The notes below the pieces were generated by a model. The model did not search any database. It was given only the letters and a program-made list of their open reading frames with translations, and had not been told where the DNA came from. 52,173 bases of DNA, from contig JAAAIG010000186.1 of NCBI GenBank assembly GCA_015852425.1, positions 1 through 52,173 of the forward strand. Direction: 5' to 3'. Positions 14,201-24,253 of the stretch are shown here, in pieces; within the stretch, counting starts at the first letter, position 1, and each line of letters begins with the position of its first letter. The DNA is from Gryganskiella cystojenkinii. Taxonomy: Eukaryota > Mortierellomycota > Mortierellomycetes > Mortierellales > Mortierellaceae. The position numbers were made by a program, and so were the translations under genes.

Positions 14201-15074
14201 CACCATGTCCAGCTCTTCTTCGGGAGCAGCGCTCGTTCTCTCGCCACCCACGAGCTCAGGTCCTGCTGTAGGCATGTTGGGACTCGGTCGTACGTTCCAG
14301 CATCATTCAAGTGCTCCAGCTGTTATGACTACGACCTCCGCTGGTCGAACACCCATGTCGGCCATGTACCACCCCCCGGCGCATCACCCTCATTACCTAT
14401 CAGCAGAACAACAGGAGAGTCAGCGTAAGCTGATTGACTTGGAGTTCCAATACCATTATGTGGTGGATCAGCTGGTGTATTACAGCACAATCAAGACCGG
14501 CGAGAACTTTTTCCAGTTGGCGAGTCTCTTGTTCTGTTCGTTGCTCGGTAACAGGATCTTCCAGATTTGGTCGCCAGCCTACTTGAAGAATCCCAGAATC
14601 AACAACAATGCAAACTGCTCGGTACCGGCGGCAGGCGGGGAAGAAGGACGCGCGGCGACTGGGGAGTCTACCCAAGAGCAACAGTCGGTGCAACAGTCGG
14701 TGCAACCGGGCTCATCAGGCTTTACCGTTGTCGATAGTGGTCACCTGCGTCAGTTGCAGGATAATGACGACGAGGATGAGGATGAGAGCGATAATGGTGA
14801 TGGAAGCGGTAGACGACGTCGAGAAGCCCAGATCCGAGTCTGGCCTGAATCGCTCCGGAAATGGGTATGTTTCGTTTAGCTGAGATATTGTCTGGCTTCC
14901 CTGTACGATTTGAACCATTTGGAGAAAAATGAGACTAACCAAGGCCTTTCTTTTTAAAAAAATCGTTTTCTATAGGTCGAGGCGCTGGATTACTTCGTGT
15001 CGTTCTTCCCATATCACACACGACAACTCGAGACGCTCAAGACTCTGCACCATAGCCTGATCTCGACCTCGTGA
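2279..15074 (+). CDS. Giant multi-domain protein of repeated ASH/MSP-like Ig-fold segments (about 3,809 aa)
   Basis: Eight exons: 2279-2903, 3640-6447, 6559-8247, 8350-12776, 12879-13203, 13295-13554, 13668-14864 and 14976-15074. All junctions are GT-AG, the phases match and the total is 3,810 codons. The first 170 residues are low-complexity (Asn, Ser, Thr). Most of the rest is a series of beta-sandwich-like segments with the pattern 'hydrophobic-DFG...VG...lNxS...'. Examples are SLDFGDTDVGALKSLPIKL (about residue 940), FLDFGNVVVGG (1055), INFGTMDKGEK (1485), VDFGICSVGKK (1590) and ELDLGQQDMGP (3010). This pattern is typical of ASH and MSP domains, known from flagellar and centrosomal proteins and from TMEM131. 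Low-complexity Ser-rich linkers fall near residues 3470-3620. No catalytic motif, signal peptide or clear membrane helix was seen. The role is unknown; a cytoskeletal or membrane-trafficking scaffold is an inference. The start is the first ATG in frame; the same frame upstream has only a TTG. Confidence 0.85.
2904..3639 (+). other. Unusually long first intron (736 nt) of the giant ASH-like gene
   Basis: Donor GTACGT at 2904 and acceptor ATATCATAG ending at 3639 join in phase 1 and give a continuous reading frame. The other introns of this gene are 91-113 nt. The intron is rich in CT and T tracts, with a CT dinucleotide run near 2938-2957. I found no internal exon with matching phase, but an alternative first promoter or skipped exon cannot be excluded. 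Confidence 0.7.
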
Positions 15075-15618
15075 AGTCACTGAAGTAGTATAGCTGTTAA
15101 GTACGGGAGGAGAAGAGGAGTATCATTATTATAAACTTGTACAATATTGTTTTTTAGTTTGTTTATTTTTTCTGGGAACAATGATCTGTGTGGATACAGT
15201 CGCGTTGGTCATCTCTGTAGGAGAGAGAGGAAGGGATTGTCACTGTCACTGTGGAAATGATACATATACAATAGTCGGGTGTCAAGGCAACCAACTTTTT
15301 GATTTCGCTGATCGAACCACACTTACCCCGTAACAGCAAAAGGCTGCCATTTCTGTTGCTTTCTTTCTCTCGCTCTTGTTTCCTGTCACTCTTTTTTTAC
15401 ATGGTCTCTTACGACGATCAGCTCCCGGGTCATAATTAGTGATCGAATGGTCGACAGAGCTTATAAAAAGAACGCTCTTCCTCTCTTCCTCCTCGCAATA
15501 AATTTCTTTCTCTCTATATCACTTTTTTTTTCTTTCCTCATTGTCCCTGTTTATATTCATAGCAATTTCAACTTCCTTTACAATCCTGGCATTACTACCC
15601 GACTCTTCTCTGACAGCC
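15075..15618. other. Intergenic region with a TATA box before the F-box gene
   Basis: This holds the 3' UTR of the giant gene and the promoter of the next gene. AT-rich stretches near 15130-15170 suit a polyadenylation region. No other coding potential was seen. Confidence 0.6.
15462..15469 (+). promoter_or_regulatory. TATA box candidate for the F-box gene
   Basis: TATAAAAA lies 150 bases before the start codon at 15619, followed by a pyrimidine-rich stretch typical of a fungal transcription start region. Confidence 0.55.
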
Positions 15619-17850
15619 ATGCCGAACAAGTCAATCGAAGAAGGCACACCCAATTCAATCGACGAACAACGAGAACAACAGCCAGAGCAACTTCGATCAC
15701 ACTCTCAATCTTTCCTTGCCCGATTAAACCCCTCACAAATAATCCACAGCAGCTCTACTCATGCCTTGATCAAGTTAAAATCCAAGAAAAAGGCGAAACC
15801 CAAGACAGCTCTAGATCAAGCCACGCTTCGAGTCCTCCTCGCGATGCCCGAGCTCCTTCTCTGGGTCGCACAATTCCTCCGACGCCTAGATTGGTCTCGG
15901 GCCTCATTAGTCTGTAAGACCTGGTCATTGGTCTTTGGACCTTTGGTCTGGCGCTCGATCACCATAGATTCGGGCTCCTCGAGTACCTGGAAGGCTCGAA
16001 CACGAACCCCCATCATGGCTGCAATCGAACGCAGGGCATCATGGGTCCGACATCTGAATATGGTGTATGAGTTCATGCCGTCCGCGACCTCATCCTCTCA
16101 ATCCAACTCAGCCTTTAATCTCGCAATGCATTGTAAGAACTTGCAAGTGTTGACGATCAAGAACGGTCGTAACCGATGCCTACCCAATGTTATTACCTTT
16201 GACAGCGAGAACGCCGAGACCGTGCAAACCGCCACTGCTGTCCTCGCTGTTCAAAATCCTGTATGGCCTCCAATACAATCGAAGCGCTTGGGATGGAACA
16301 AATCCAAATACCAAGATCGGGAGCTAGATCCAGTGGCCCTTTTCTTACTCAATTGCCCCCGGATCAAGGGTCTACATCTAGAATCCATGGGTCCGTTTTT
16401 GACAAGGATGTTTTATCAATGGATGCTGAACCGGAGTCGAGACGGCCGTTTGGAGACCGTAGTCCTGAGTCGGATGACGATCCCATCTTCGAAACGAGTC
16501 GTGTTTTGGAAAAGTTGTGCGCATGTCAGATCCTTGGAGTTGTTGATGTTGAATTTCTTGCCCACACCACCTATAATCGCCCTTCCAAGGCATGACACTA
16601 TGTCAGAACTGACCCAGCAAATTCAGCAGCTGCAATTGCAGCTTCAGTTTCAAGAACAACAACTGCATCAGCAACAGCAACACTGGCATTACTTGCAACA
16701 ACATCTGCAACACTATCAACAACAAGCCTTGCACCAGCAGACTCTGTATCCTCTGTTACCTCCTCCTCCTCCTCCTCCTCCTCCTCCTCGCTCTGTGCCG
16801 TGGGAGCTGTCATTCGAAACGATGTTACCGGGTGTGTTCCGACTTCAGCATTTGTGGCTCCATGGGCCCCAAGGTCTGACTCTGGTCGAACAAGTTCAAC
16901 TCCTGAAACGATGTCCGTCTCTGAAAACGCTATACTGGATCACACGCATGAGCGAGTCGCTGCCGAAGACCTTTGAGGACGACAACGGCCACACAGAGGT
17001 CACCATAGGCGCTCAAGAAGCTGAGTTCTATTGGGAACTGGAAAGGTTCTCTGATCCCCTTGTGCCAATGGTCCCATGGAAGGCTTTGCAAGACTTAGTC
17101 CAGGGCAGGATCTGGAAGAACATGGAATCGCTCATGATCTGTGACGAGTCTCTTCCGGACACGATGGTCGCGAAGATTATCGAGGGGATGGCAGCAGAGC
17201 CTTTGTCGATCCTTCGTTTCGGTGTTCCATCCTCAGGCTTCGGTATCGCGTCCTTTGAGGCCCTTCGACCGAGTTTCCCGATCCTGAATGTCTTGAACCT
17301 GCATCGTTGTCGGTTTGTGCGCTCAGGAATGGTGCAAGAAATTCTTTCGTCTAGCCCTTGCTTGAGGCTCCTCTTCGCAGATCATATCCACTCCAGTGAT
17401 ATCTACTATGGTCGTAGCTGGGTCTGTCAAAAGTCACTCGAAGTTCTCAAGGTTGATATTATTCTTGATGGCCCCTTGCCAGTGTCGGCGCCGCGTGAGG
17501 CTCCAGGGTTATCGATGGAACGGATGCGTATGTATATTTACCATCCTCATCAAGAAATAGTCATGGTCCGGCTGGGTTCCCTGATAAGACTCAAGTATCT
17601 GGATCTGAATCAGGCTCGGAGTCGATTGGAGAATCACCAGTTCTTTGTATCGATGTTGTACAGTCATGGCCTCCAGTATCTTGGACATTTGAAACGGCTG
17701 CGTCATTTTTCATATGTGACCCGAAAATCTTATCGTCGACAAGTGAACGTCCAGTCGGTGAGGTGGATGCGTAAATATTGGCCTCGGTTGGAGCATGTGG
17801 AGCTCGATGTCGCCATGTATTTCTCAGAAGCCCAGAACGCGGTTTGTTGA
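15619..17850 (+). CDS. F-box/LRR-type protein with poly-Gln and poly-Pro insert (743 aa)
   Basis: A single exon from ATG 15619 to a TGA at 17850. An F-box sits at about residues 75-115, with MPELLLWVAQFL followed by ASLVCKTW and a W-R-S-I ending. This is the usual Skp1-binding helix set, so the protein should act as substrate adaptor of an SCF ubiquitin ligase. Behind it comes an irregular leucine-rich region like that of the large F-box families in Mortierella-type fungi. It is interrupted near residues 330-390 by a Gln-rich coiled-coil-like stretch and a run of ten prolines. The segment VRWMRKYWPRLEHVELD near the C-terminus matches the ending style of the F-box protein at 33042-34913 (VRWMAAYWPKL). 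The frame is open upstream to 15541, but the first ATG is at 15619. The substrate is unknown. Confidence 0.85.
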   Translation: MPNKSIEEGTPNSIDEQREQQPEQLRSHSQSFLARLNPSQIIHSSSTHALIKLKSKKKAKPKTALDQATLRVLLAMPELLLWVAQFLRRLDWSRASLVCKTWSLVFGPLVWRSITIDSGSSSTWKARTRTPIMAAIERRASWVRHLNMVYEFMPSATSSSQSNSAFNLAMHCKNLQVLTIKNGRNRCLPNVITFDSENAETVQTATAVLAVQNPVWPPIQSKRLGWNKSKYQDRELDPVALFLLNCPRIKGLHLESMGPFLTRMFYQWMLNRSRDGRLETVVLSRMTIPSSKRVVFWKSCAHVRSLELLMLNFLPTPPIIALPRHDTMSELTQQIQQLQLQLQFQEQQLHQQQQHWHYLQQHLQHYQQQALHQQTLYPLLPPPPPPPPPPRSVPWELSFETMLPGVFRLQHLWLHGPQGLTLVEQVQLLKRCPSLKTLYWITRMSESLPKTFEDDNGHTEVTIGAQEAEFYWELERFSDPLVPMVPWKALQDLVQGRIWKNMESLMICDESLPDTMVAKIIEGMAAEPLSILRFGVPSSGFGIASFEALRPSFPILNVLNLHRCRFVRSGMVQEILSSSPCLRLLFADHIHSSDIYYGRSWVCQKSLEVLKVDIILDGPLPVSAPREAPGLSMERMRMYIYHPHQEIVMVRLGSLIRLKYLDLNQARSRLENHQFFVSMLYSHGLQYLGHLKRLRHFSYVTRKSYRRQVNVQSVRWMRKYWPRLEHVELDVAMYFSEAQNAVC

Positions 17851-17954
17851 AGACGCGCGAGAAGGCCAAGGCGGTTGGAACACGTCAGCCCTCTGTCTCG
17901 ACAGATTTTTCGGTCGAGCATTCTCCTGCGCGGTTTGTTCTGCGTCAGACATCC

Positions 17955-18986
17955 ATGACGGCAGCTCATTTGGACCTTTTCGAGCCTGTTCCACCATCAC
18001 TCAACAGTCCTGGCGTTTCCTTTACGACAAACATGACCACTGCATCAGCTCATCACGCCCAGTCATCTGCGGAGGCGGGGGCGACCGTACCACCTGACGA
18101 GCCAGCATCCCCAACGCCAGTGTTGCGACCGTCTATGACATCTGAGGAAGCTTTGCGACGGCAGTCACAGCGAGGGCGCGATCTTTCGACTCAGGTGCAT
18201 GTCCCCTTGCCTTCCGTCTCGCTGATGCCGATACCACCTGTTTCAGTCCCTGAAATCCAGTTCCTGGCCGAGGTAGCTACTAACGATTCAAAATCAGCGC
18301 AAAAATGTGCAGCTTCACATCCAAAGACTCTGTTCCCCTCGGTGAAGATGCATGCCCCTGGGATCTATTACCACGTTGCGCCTATGGCGATACGCATTCA
18401 AGAGGGGAACTCGAGTGTTCAGGCGTTTGGGAAGGACGTTGGGTTTGTTACCACACATATTGTAGGTATTTTGGCTTCCGCGGGACAATGTATCGCTGCG
18501 CAGATGGTACCGGTGACTACTCTGCAAAGCATGGATTCGACTACATCAACCACGGCCACTCCAGCAACATCAGCATCAGGAACAGCACCAGCGACAGCTG
18601 CGACAGCAACATCCACAACGGCATCCACACTTGAAACAACAGCGACCGTGTCAGCAACAACAGCAGCTGCACCCTCGACCACGGGTACACTTCCACTGCC
18701 AGGGGGACTTCAGTTTCACATCCAGCCATCTTTGGTGACGGCGAACACTCGGTGGGTGAACACCCCAGAAGCGATCTATGGTTCGACATTGTTAAGGATA
18801 TCGGAGTACAGGGCTACGTGGAAGGCCGCGGTTGAGTTGCTGGAACCGTTCTTTGAAATCGAGGACCAAGGACGGTTGATGGCGATTGTGTCCTTTGAGA
18901 TTCGCATGACCCATCGACCGGGTGAGGTCTACAAGGAAGAGAGTCTGCGCGAGGTCCTTTGGAAGTACTTTGATCCTATCCATTGA
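17955..18986 (+). CDS. Hypothetical protein, 343 aa, directly behind the F-box gene
   Basis: An intronless frame from ATG 17955 to TGA 18986. I do not recognise a family. The N-terminal third is Ser/Pro/Ala-rich. The middle holds a hydrophobic, globular-looking part (GFVTTHIVGILASAGQ) and a Thr/Ala-rich linker. The last 80 residues look folded (LLEPFFEIEDQGRLMAIVSF). The ATG lies only 104 bases after the F-box stop codon, leaving little room for a promoter. The frame is open back to 17778, overlapping the F-box end. A possible 134-nt intron (donor GTAAAT at 17771, acceptor CTCGACAG ending at 17904) would join the two frames in phase, so this could instead be the C-terminal part of a longer F-box protein isoform. 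Confidence 0.55.
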   Translation: MTAAHLDLFEPVPPSLNSPGVSFTTNMTTASAHHAQSSAEAGATVPPDEPASPTPVLRPSMTSEEALRRQSQRGRDLSTQVHVPLPSVSLMPIPPVSVPEIQFLAEVATNDSKSAQKCAASHPKTLFPSVKMHAPGIYYHVAPMAIRIQEGNSSVQAFGKDVGFVTTHIVGILASAGQCIAAQMVPVTTLQSMDSTTSTTATPATSASGTAPATAATATSTTASTLETTATVSATTAAAPSTTGTLPLPGGLQFHIQPSLVTANTRWVNTPEAIYGSTLLRISEYRATWKAAVELLEPFFEIEDQGRLMAIVSFEIRMTHRPGEVYKEESLREVLWKYFDPIH

Positions 18987-19399
18987 GAGACTACAGCGTA
19001 ACAAATACTACCGGGTATCGTCTCTACAGGAACACACTAGAATAAAAATACGCTGGTTAACACTTGAACCCCTTCGGTTTTTCTTCACATAAAATATTCC
19101 ATATTCCATCGGGAGGGTCTTTGGGCGAAGAGGGTTAAAAAAATAATAAAAGTGATGTGGGGGCTTTTAAAAAAAATTGGTCCAATTCGAAATCGGCTGC
19201 ATGGACGCGAGCGAGATGCCAACTTTTCTCATAACCTCGACTGTCTCTTTTTTTTCTTCTTTTTTTTCTCCATTCTTTCTTTTCCCTCTTTTTCTTTCTG
19301 ACCGGTCAGAAAGCTTCATACCTCTTCTTTTCAGTTCAGCCCCATCTATCGAGAAAAGCAGCGAAAGAAAAAAAAAAAATAACGACAACCACGTTCGAA
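18987..19399. other. Intergenic region before the SAP-domain gene
   Basis: AT-rich 3' region followed by a strongly pyrimidine-rich stretch (19240-19335) and an A tract just before the next start codon. No gene seen. Confidence 0.6.
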
Positions 19400-21159
19400 A
19401 TGTCAACAACTAGTCTTTCTCGTCGCAGGAAGCAGGAACTCAAGGAAGTGGCCCAAAGTCTGGGAATTACTGATGATGGCACCCGCGAAGATCTTGTTGA
19501 GCGTATCAAGTAATTTATCATGTTCTACTTAAATGCTTTGTCGCTTTCCCTCACGCACGATTAAAAAGGTGCTGAACTTATTAATACCTGTCTTTTATTT
19601 TTCGGTCATTTAGGCACCACGTTTCCACCTCTGGTGACGCCTCTTTGGCTTCACTCTTACGAGAGGATACTCCAGATCGCTCAGGAAATAATAGTCGTCG
19701 CTCTTCCTTGGATGGTGTAACGACAACCACGACTTCGACCAAAACTTCGCCTCGAAAGAAGATCACCATCACGGAAACCACGACCACCAAGACCAACGGA
19801 GGAGGAAAGACGACGACCACTCATTTGCACGCAAACGGAGGACTCTCGGAGAACCAAGTCAGCAACTTTATGGATCATATGCAGGATGAACTTCACGATG
19901 CCAAGGATCTCGCCAAAGAGTTGGAGGACACGCTGCACAAAAAGTTTTCCACTGGAAATTCATCGCGTGGCAAGAGCACGGTTACTTCGACGACCTCAAC
20001 CACTTCACGTTCTTCCGGTAGAAGAGGATCGTCCTCTCGTTCTCATCCATTGGATTCTGGACACGCTAGTCATGCGTCGCATGGACATGAGGACACCGAC
20101 GAGGATCGTTCCCGCCACTTGGAACATCGCTCTGCCAGGATTCGTAGAAGCTCTCATCATGTTGAAGACGACGAGGACGAACCTGAGGGAAGACATCATC
20201 GACGTGGCTCTCACAGCAGCAGGCATGACCACGATGCCCATGTCTCGTCACACTCTTCACGATCGCATCGTCATGGACATCATCACAAAGGAGGCCTCAC
20301 AGGATGGTGGAACCACCTCACGGGCGAGATCCAGCACCGATTCGCGCACTGTGGTAGTCATGGTGGCGCCTGCAGGTTTTCAACTTGCCTGCAGAACCAA
20401 TGGAAGAGATTGCACGACGTGAGTCCTTTGCTTATCTATCTCAGGACAGTAACCCAAAGTATGGCCTATTCCCGCTCCATCCTCCTAACATGATTACCGC
20501 TCTTCACGTTGTTATGGTCATAGCTCGGTTCAACCAGCAAAGGGTTCGTCTGGCTCACGCTCTTGCTCGAACTCGGCGTTTTCCTCTCTCAGGCATACTC
20601 GTACTTCCACCAGAACCACCATCAAACGCACGATCATTCGGGCTCGGGGCAATACAATTTCTATCACGACTGGATGCCGTCTTGGATCGCGTCCTATTTT
20701 ACTACCTGCTGGGTCCCTCACTGCCTCAGCTTCTTGACCAACTGGCCCCATTTCCTGCAACCTTTCTTTTCTTATTACGGAACCCTGTTCTTACTCCCAA
20801 CTTTGCTCAGTCAGCTCTTTAATGTCGATCGCGCAGCCCATTCTTCTTCGTCGTCAGATTCGGCATCCACTTCTCGCGGCTTGACGGGACTCTTGGCCAA
20901 GAAGACGACCTCAGGACTTTCGTATTTCGTCTTCAAATTTTCATTGACCTATTTCTTGGGTCACTCTGCTGGTCTTCGTTCTATTCTGGGATCTGCACCG
21001 CATGGCGGTGGTCATGGAGCAAAAGGACTATGGAGTGGATGCAAGTACGTTGCGGAAGTCTTCCGCTATGTCCCCCCGAGCTTGGGATTAGCCACCTCTG
21101 GTGCAGGCACTGTCTTGGCCCTGGCCGAGAGTATTGTCCAGGCTGGACGCAAGAAGTAA
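19400..21159 (+). CDS. SAP-domain protein with C-terminal membrane segments (516 aa)
   Basis: Three exons: 19400-19509, 19614-20418 and 20524-21159; phases agree and the total is 517 codons. Residues 5-40 form a SAP/HeH-like helix-extension-helix (RRKQELKEVAQSLGI, then REDLVERIK), a motif that binds AT-rich DNA or chromatin. Next come a basic, Thr- and Ser-rich stretch and a His/Arg/Asp-rich low-complexity region (about 150-260). The C-terminal half is hydrophobic. It has likely membrane segments around FVWLTLLLELGVFLSQAY, the Trp/Phe-rich stretch after it, and FVFKFSLTYFLGHSAG. A SAP or HeH head tied to C-terminal membrane helices recalls inner nuclear membrane proteins such as yeast Heh1/Src1. 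That comparison is inference from layout only, and I cannot assign an orthologue. The 3' end converges on the CLN3 gene. Confidence 0.8.
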
Positions 21160-21385
21160 GGAAGTAAGAAAGGCAACCACAGGGGAAGGATCAAGTTGAG
21201 ACTACGCTTACTACCGAAATACAATAGAACTGTACAAGTCCATATAAAACCCAACATCAATATCAGTCCCACAAGAAAGCGCACTTGCTCCTCTCCTTCC
21301 AGGCTCATCATCACCATCGACTCGTATCCGTTGTTTAAATCTCTTTTTTTTCATTTTCATTTTCATTTTTTGTTTTTACATTATA

Positions 21386-24253
21386 TCAATCCGCCATGGC
21401 AAGACATAGGTCTACGCCTCGTTCAACAACCTGCCAGTGACAGAGCGCAGGCTCGATCCATAAACTTGCCAGGCCTGCAAGCATAATACCCATCCCATCC
21501 GCAACACCCACGACCCCTAGAGCAAACTCTTTACCCTTTGGATCGTGCTCGTAATCTCGAGAAATACCCATGTACGTCTGGACATAGGTCGTTCCGCCAA
21601 GTAGTCCCTCCCACAAAATCAGGACAAAGATCAAGTAAATCGAGGGCAGAGGCACAGGAGTCCTGAAGGCTGAGGGCGTGGACGCATCTGAGGAGGTCTC
21701 GGGGGACACCAGCAAAGCTTGAGTTGTGGCGAGAATAAGGGTCAACAGTTGCAGAAACGAAGGAATCCAGAGTCGAGAGATTCGGAAATAAGACGCCGAG
21801 GATCGACTAATAAATACTCCCAACTGTCATGACAGAAGCAAGACAATGGAAGAATGGTTACGCATGGAACTTGAATTTGACAAACCTTCCTTCAAGCAAA
21901 TTTTCATGTTCACTAACCTGGTATAAAGCAGCATACGTTACATAATGCTAAACGGATCAGGCGAAATAATTGGAGCGGACGGTATGAGCACAAGCAGATT
22001 CTGTAGATTCAATTCAAACCTTGTACTAGAACTGAAAACTTACATCACGAAGGTGCTGAAAAGGTGTCTTGTCCAGCGGAAACAAAATGACCGGTAGCAC
22101 TCCTTGGTTCATAGTGTACTCACTAGTCAAATGTGTAAACCGTATTAGTAACATTCATCTGGAGAAAACAAATAAAAAATAAAATAAAAAGTAGCATCGA
22201 CACGCTGGCAAACAATAAAGAGCAAACGTTTTGTACTCACGCGACATAAACCAGGAATAGAGGCAGCATAAAAGGCGCCATCAATCCACGCGCCATCGAC
22301 AGCTTCTCCTGCATAGATAGAGCATCGTTTGGTTGACTCTTGTAAACTTTCCGCCTCCGCGATTCGACACCTTCCTCAGACTCCCTGAAGGGTGAAACGA
22401 AATCTGGATCATCTGGATCAGTCGCGGCGAGCAAAGTATTGATCGATGTTGGCTCTGTATGATGTTGTGGGACATCCATGGGTGCAGGGTCCCAGGGAAG
22501 TGCTGACGAACGGAAATGTGCGTTTACCAAACCAGTCACGCCGGATTGTATAGGCGTAGCTGTAGTCGGCGAGGTAATGGCTGTGATGGCAGGCGAGGAA
22601 GTTGAAGATTGGCTGGACTGTCTGACATGTTGATTTGGTAATTGGACATTGGTCTCTAATCCGTTCGAGCGCAGACTTTCCCGGTCGCCGCTGACGAGTT
22701 CATTAGTTGCTGGTGGTGATTCACTCAACGATACAATCGGATTGCAAGGACCAAAGTCATGAACCAGCTCTGTTTGTGTTGAGGGTCGCCACGGTTCCGA
22801 GTTTGAGCGGTCACGAGGCGACGGCAACAGTTCTTCATCGTCAGTGGCGTTATTGTAGGGCAGACTTTGAGAGGTGGTCAAGGGCTGATACCCTGCTGAC
22901 CGAAAGGCACTACTTGAAGGGGGACTAGTCAGGATAACAAAGTATGCCACTGACATTGTGATCGGGAATATCTAAGGGAGAAAGAGGATGCAGTTGAGTA
23001 AGTCGAAGGAGGGCACATAGACGACAGTTTGATCGTGTGCTCGAATGCTCCAGAGGAAACGACATTACCGCCACGACTGCTAATGTTTTTGGAACTGTCA
23101 GTCCGATCCAGGATGTTAAAGCCAGAAACAAAAGGGATCCCAGTAATCCAGCGCCTCCTGTGCCGCTCGACCAAGCCGAAACCATCTGTATTCTATAGAA
23201 CGAACTCAGCATCAAAAATGTCAGCTCGCCCAATCCTGAACTGAGAGAGGCCATCATGACACCGACGAGCCGCAAGGGAATATGATCCGCCACGGCAATG
23301 ATCTATGCGGTCCTGAGAGATTAGTGTGGGTTACGACCTTTTTTTTTTTTTAATATCAAACAAATATCTGATTGTTTAACTGAAAGCACATAGAGCCAGT
23401 AATTAACTTACCACCACTGCGGTGAAAGACAAGAAGGAGCAAAGGACAACTCGGACTGGATACGGAATTCGTTGGATAAAGTAGGGTGCTACGAGCTTGA
23501 TAGCCAAGGATGGCATGATATCTGCCAGTAACACAACACCCTGATGACATTGTAAGAAGAACGAAGTAGTGGATTGAAAGTCAAAACCGTGTCCTTTCAA
23601 GGGCACAAGTATGAAAGGCAAAAAAGGGAGGGCATCCTTACCTTTGGGACTTCAGATCCGACCAGATCCACGGCAGCGGACAAAATCACGACGTATATGA
23701 GGTTGTTGATACTGTTGGTAGGAGCAACGTGTTTAGGTTAATGATGAGTCTTTATGTATTGAAGAGCGGCAATGAGAAGATCCCAGTTGTGCTTACCATC
23801 CTATGAGAGAAAGCGATAGTAAGGAACGATTGTAAGGTAAGAGGACAGGTATCATAAAAACAAAGACCCGACTCAAGAGTGCATTACTCTCTTTTTTTTC
23901 TTGTTTTACCAAAGATAAAGAAGGCGATCCAATCGCGATCGATAAGGGCAAACTCCCGCTGTCTTCGAAGATGCTGTTGCTTCCTTGCAGAATGGACCGC
24001 TATAGCTGTGAATCAGGTTGGGTGGAAGGATGCGTGAGAAAGTACTTTTCAAATATGGCAAGAGGTGCTATAGAAAACAGGTTACGGTACCTTCGTTGTT
24101 GTCGTCGTTGTAGTTGTGACTGTTGCTGTTGCCGCTGACTCGCTCATAGGGTAGAGTAGAAGAAGAAGTGGAAGGGGAGGATGCATTCGAGCGATTGTTA
24201 GTCCTCGGTCGCGAGAAGGACAGGGACGAGAACCAGGCGCGTATTACACTCAT
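21386..24253 (-). CDS. CLN3: Battenin/CLN3 family lysosomal (vacuolar) membrane protein, 657 aa, 10 exons
   Basis: Exons (minus): 24253-24091, 24005-23910, 23800-23797, 23711-23642, 23540-23412, 23302-23069, 22971-22241, 22122-22044, 21947-21918 and 21823-21386; total 658 codons. Conserved CLN3 signatures are clear: an FGCINN-YVVILSAA stretch after the first helix, then SLSSGLGELTFL and WSSGTGGAGLLG, YVAEYTMNQGV, YQLGVFISRSS, and EFALGVVGVADGMGIMLAG near the end. Yeast Btn1 and human CLN3 sit in the vacuole or lysosome membrane and are tied to pH and glycerophosphodiester or amino acid homeostasis. The protein is longer than human CLN3 (438 aa) because exon 7 adds about 200 disordered, Ser/Pro/Thr-rich residues between two membrane helices (roughly 247-450). 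Exon 3 is only 4 nt. The start at 24253 precedes a Ser/Asn-rich cytosolic tail. Confidence 0.93.
23797..23800 (-). other. CLN3: Four-nucleotide micro-exon of the CLN3 gene
   Basis: The exon is GATG, with acceptor TCTCATAG on one side and donor GTAAGC on the other. Flanking introns are 109 and 85 nt. Without it the frame breaks. With it the protein reads F-G-C-I-N-N, matching the conserved CLN3 motif at that place. Confidence 0.85.
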
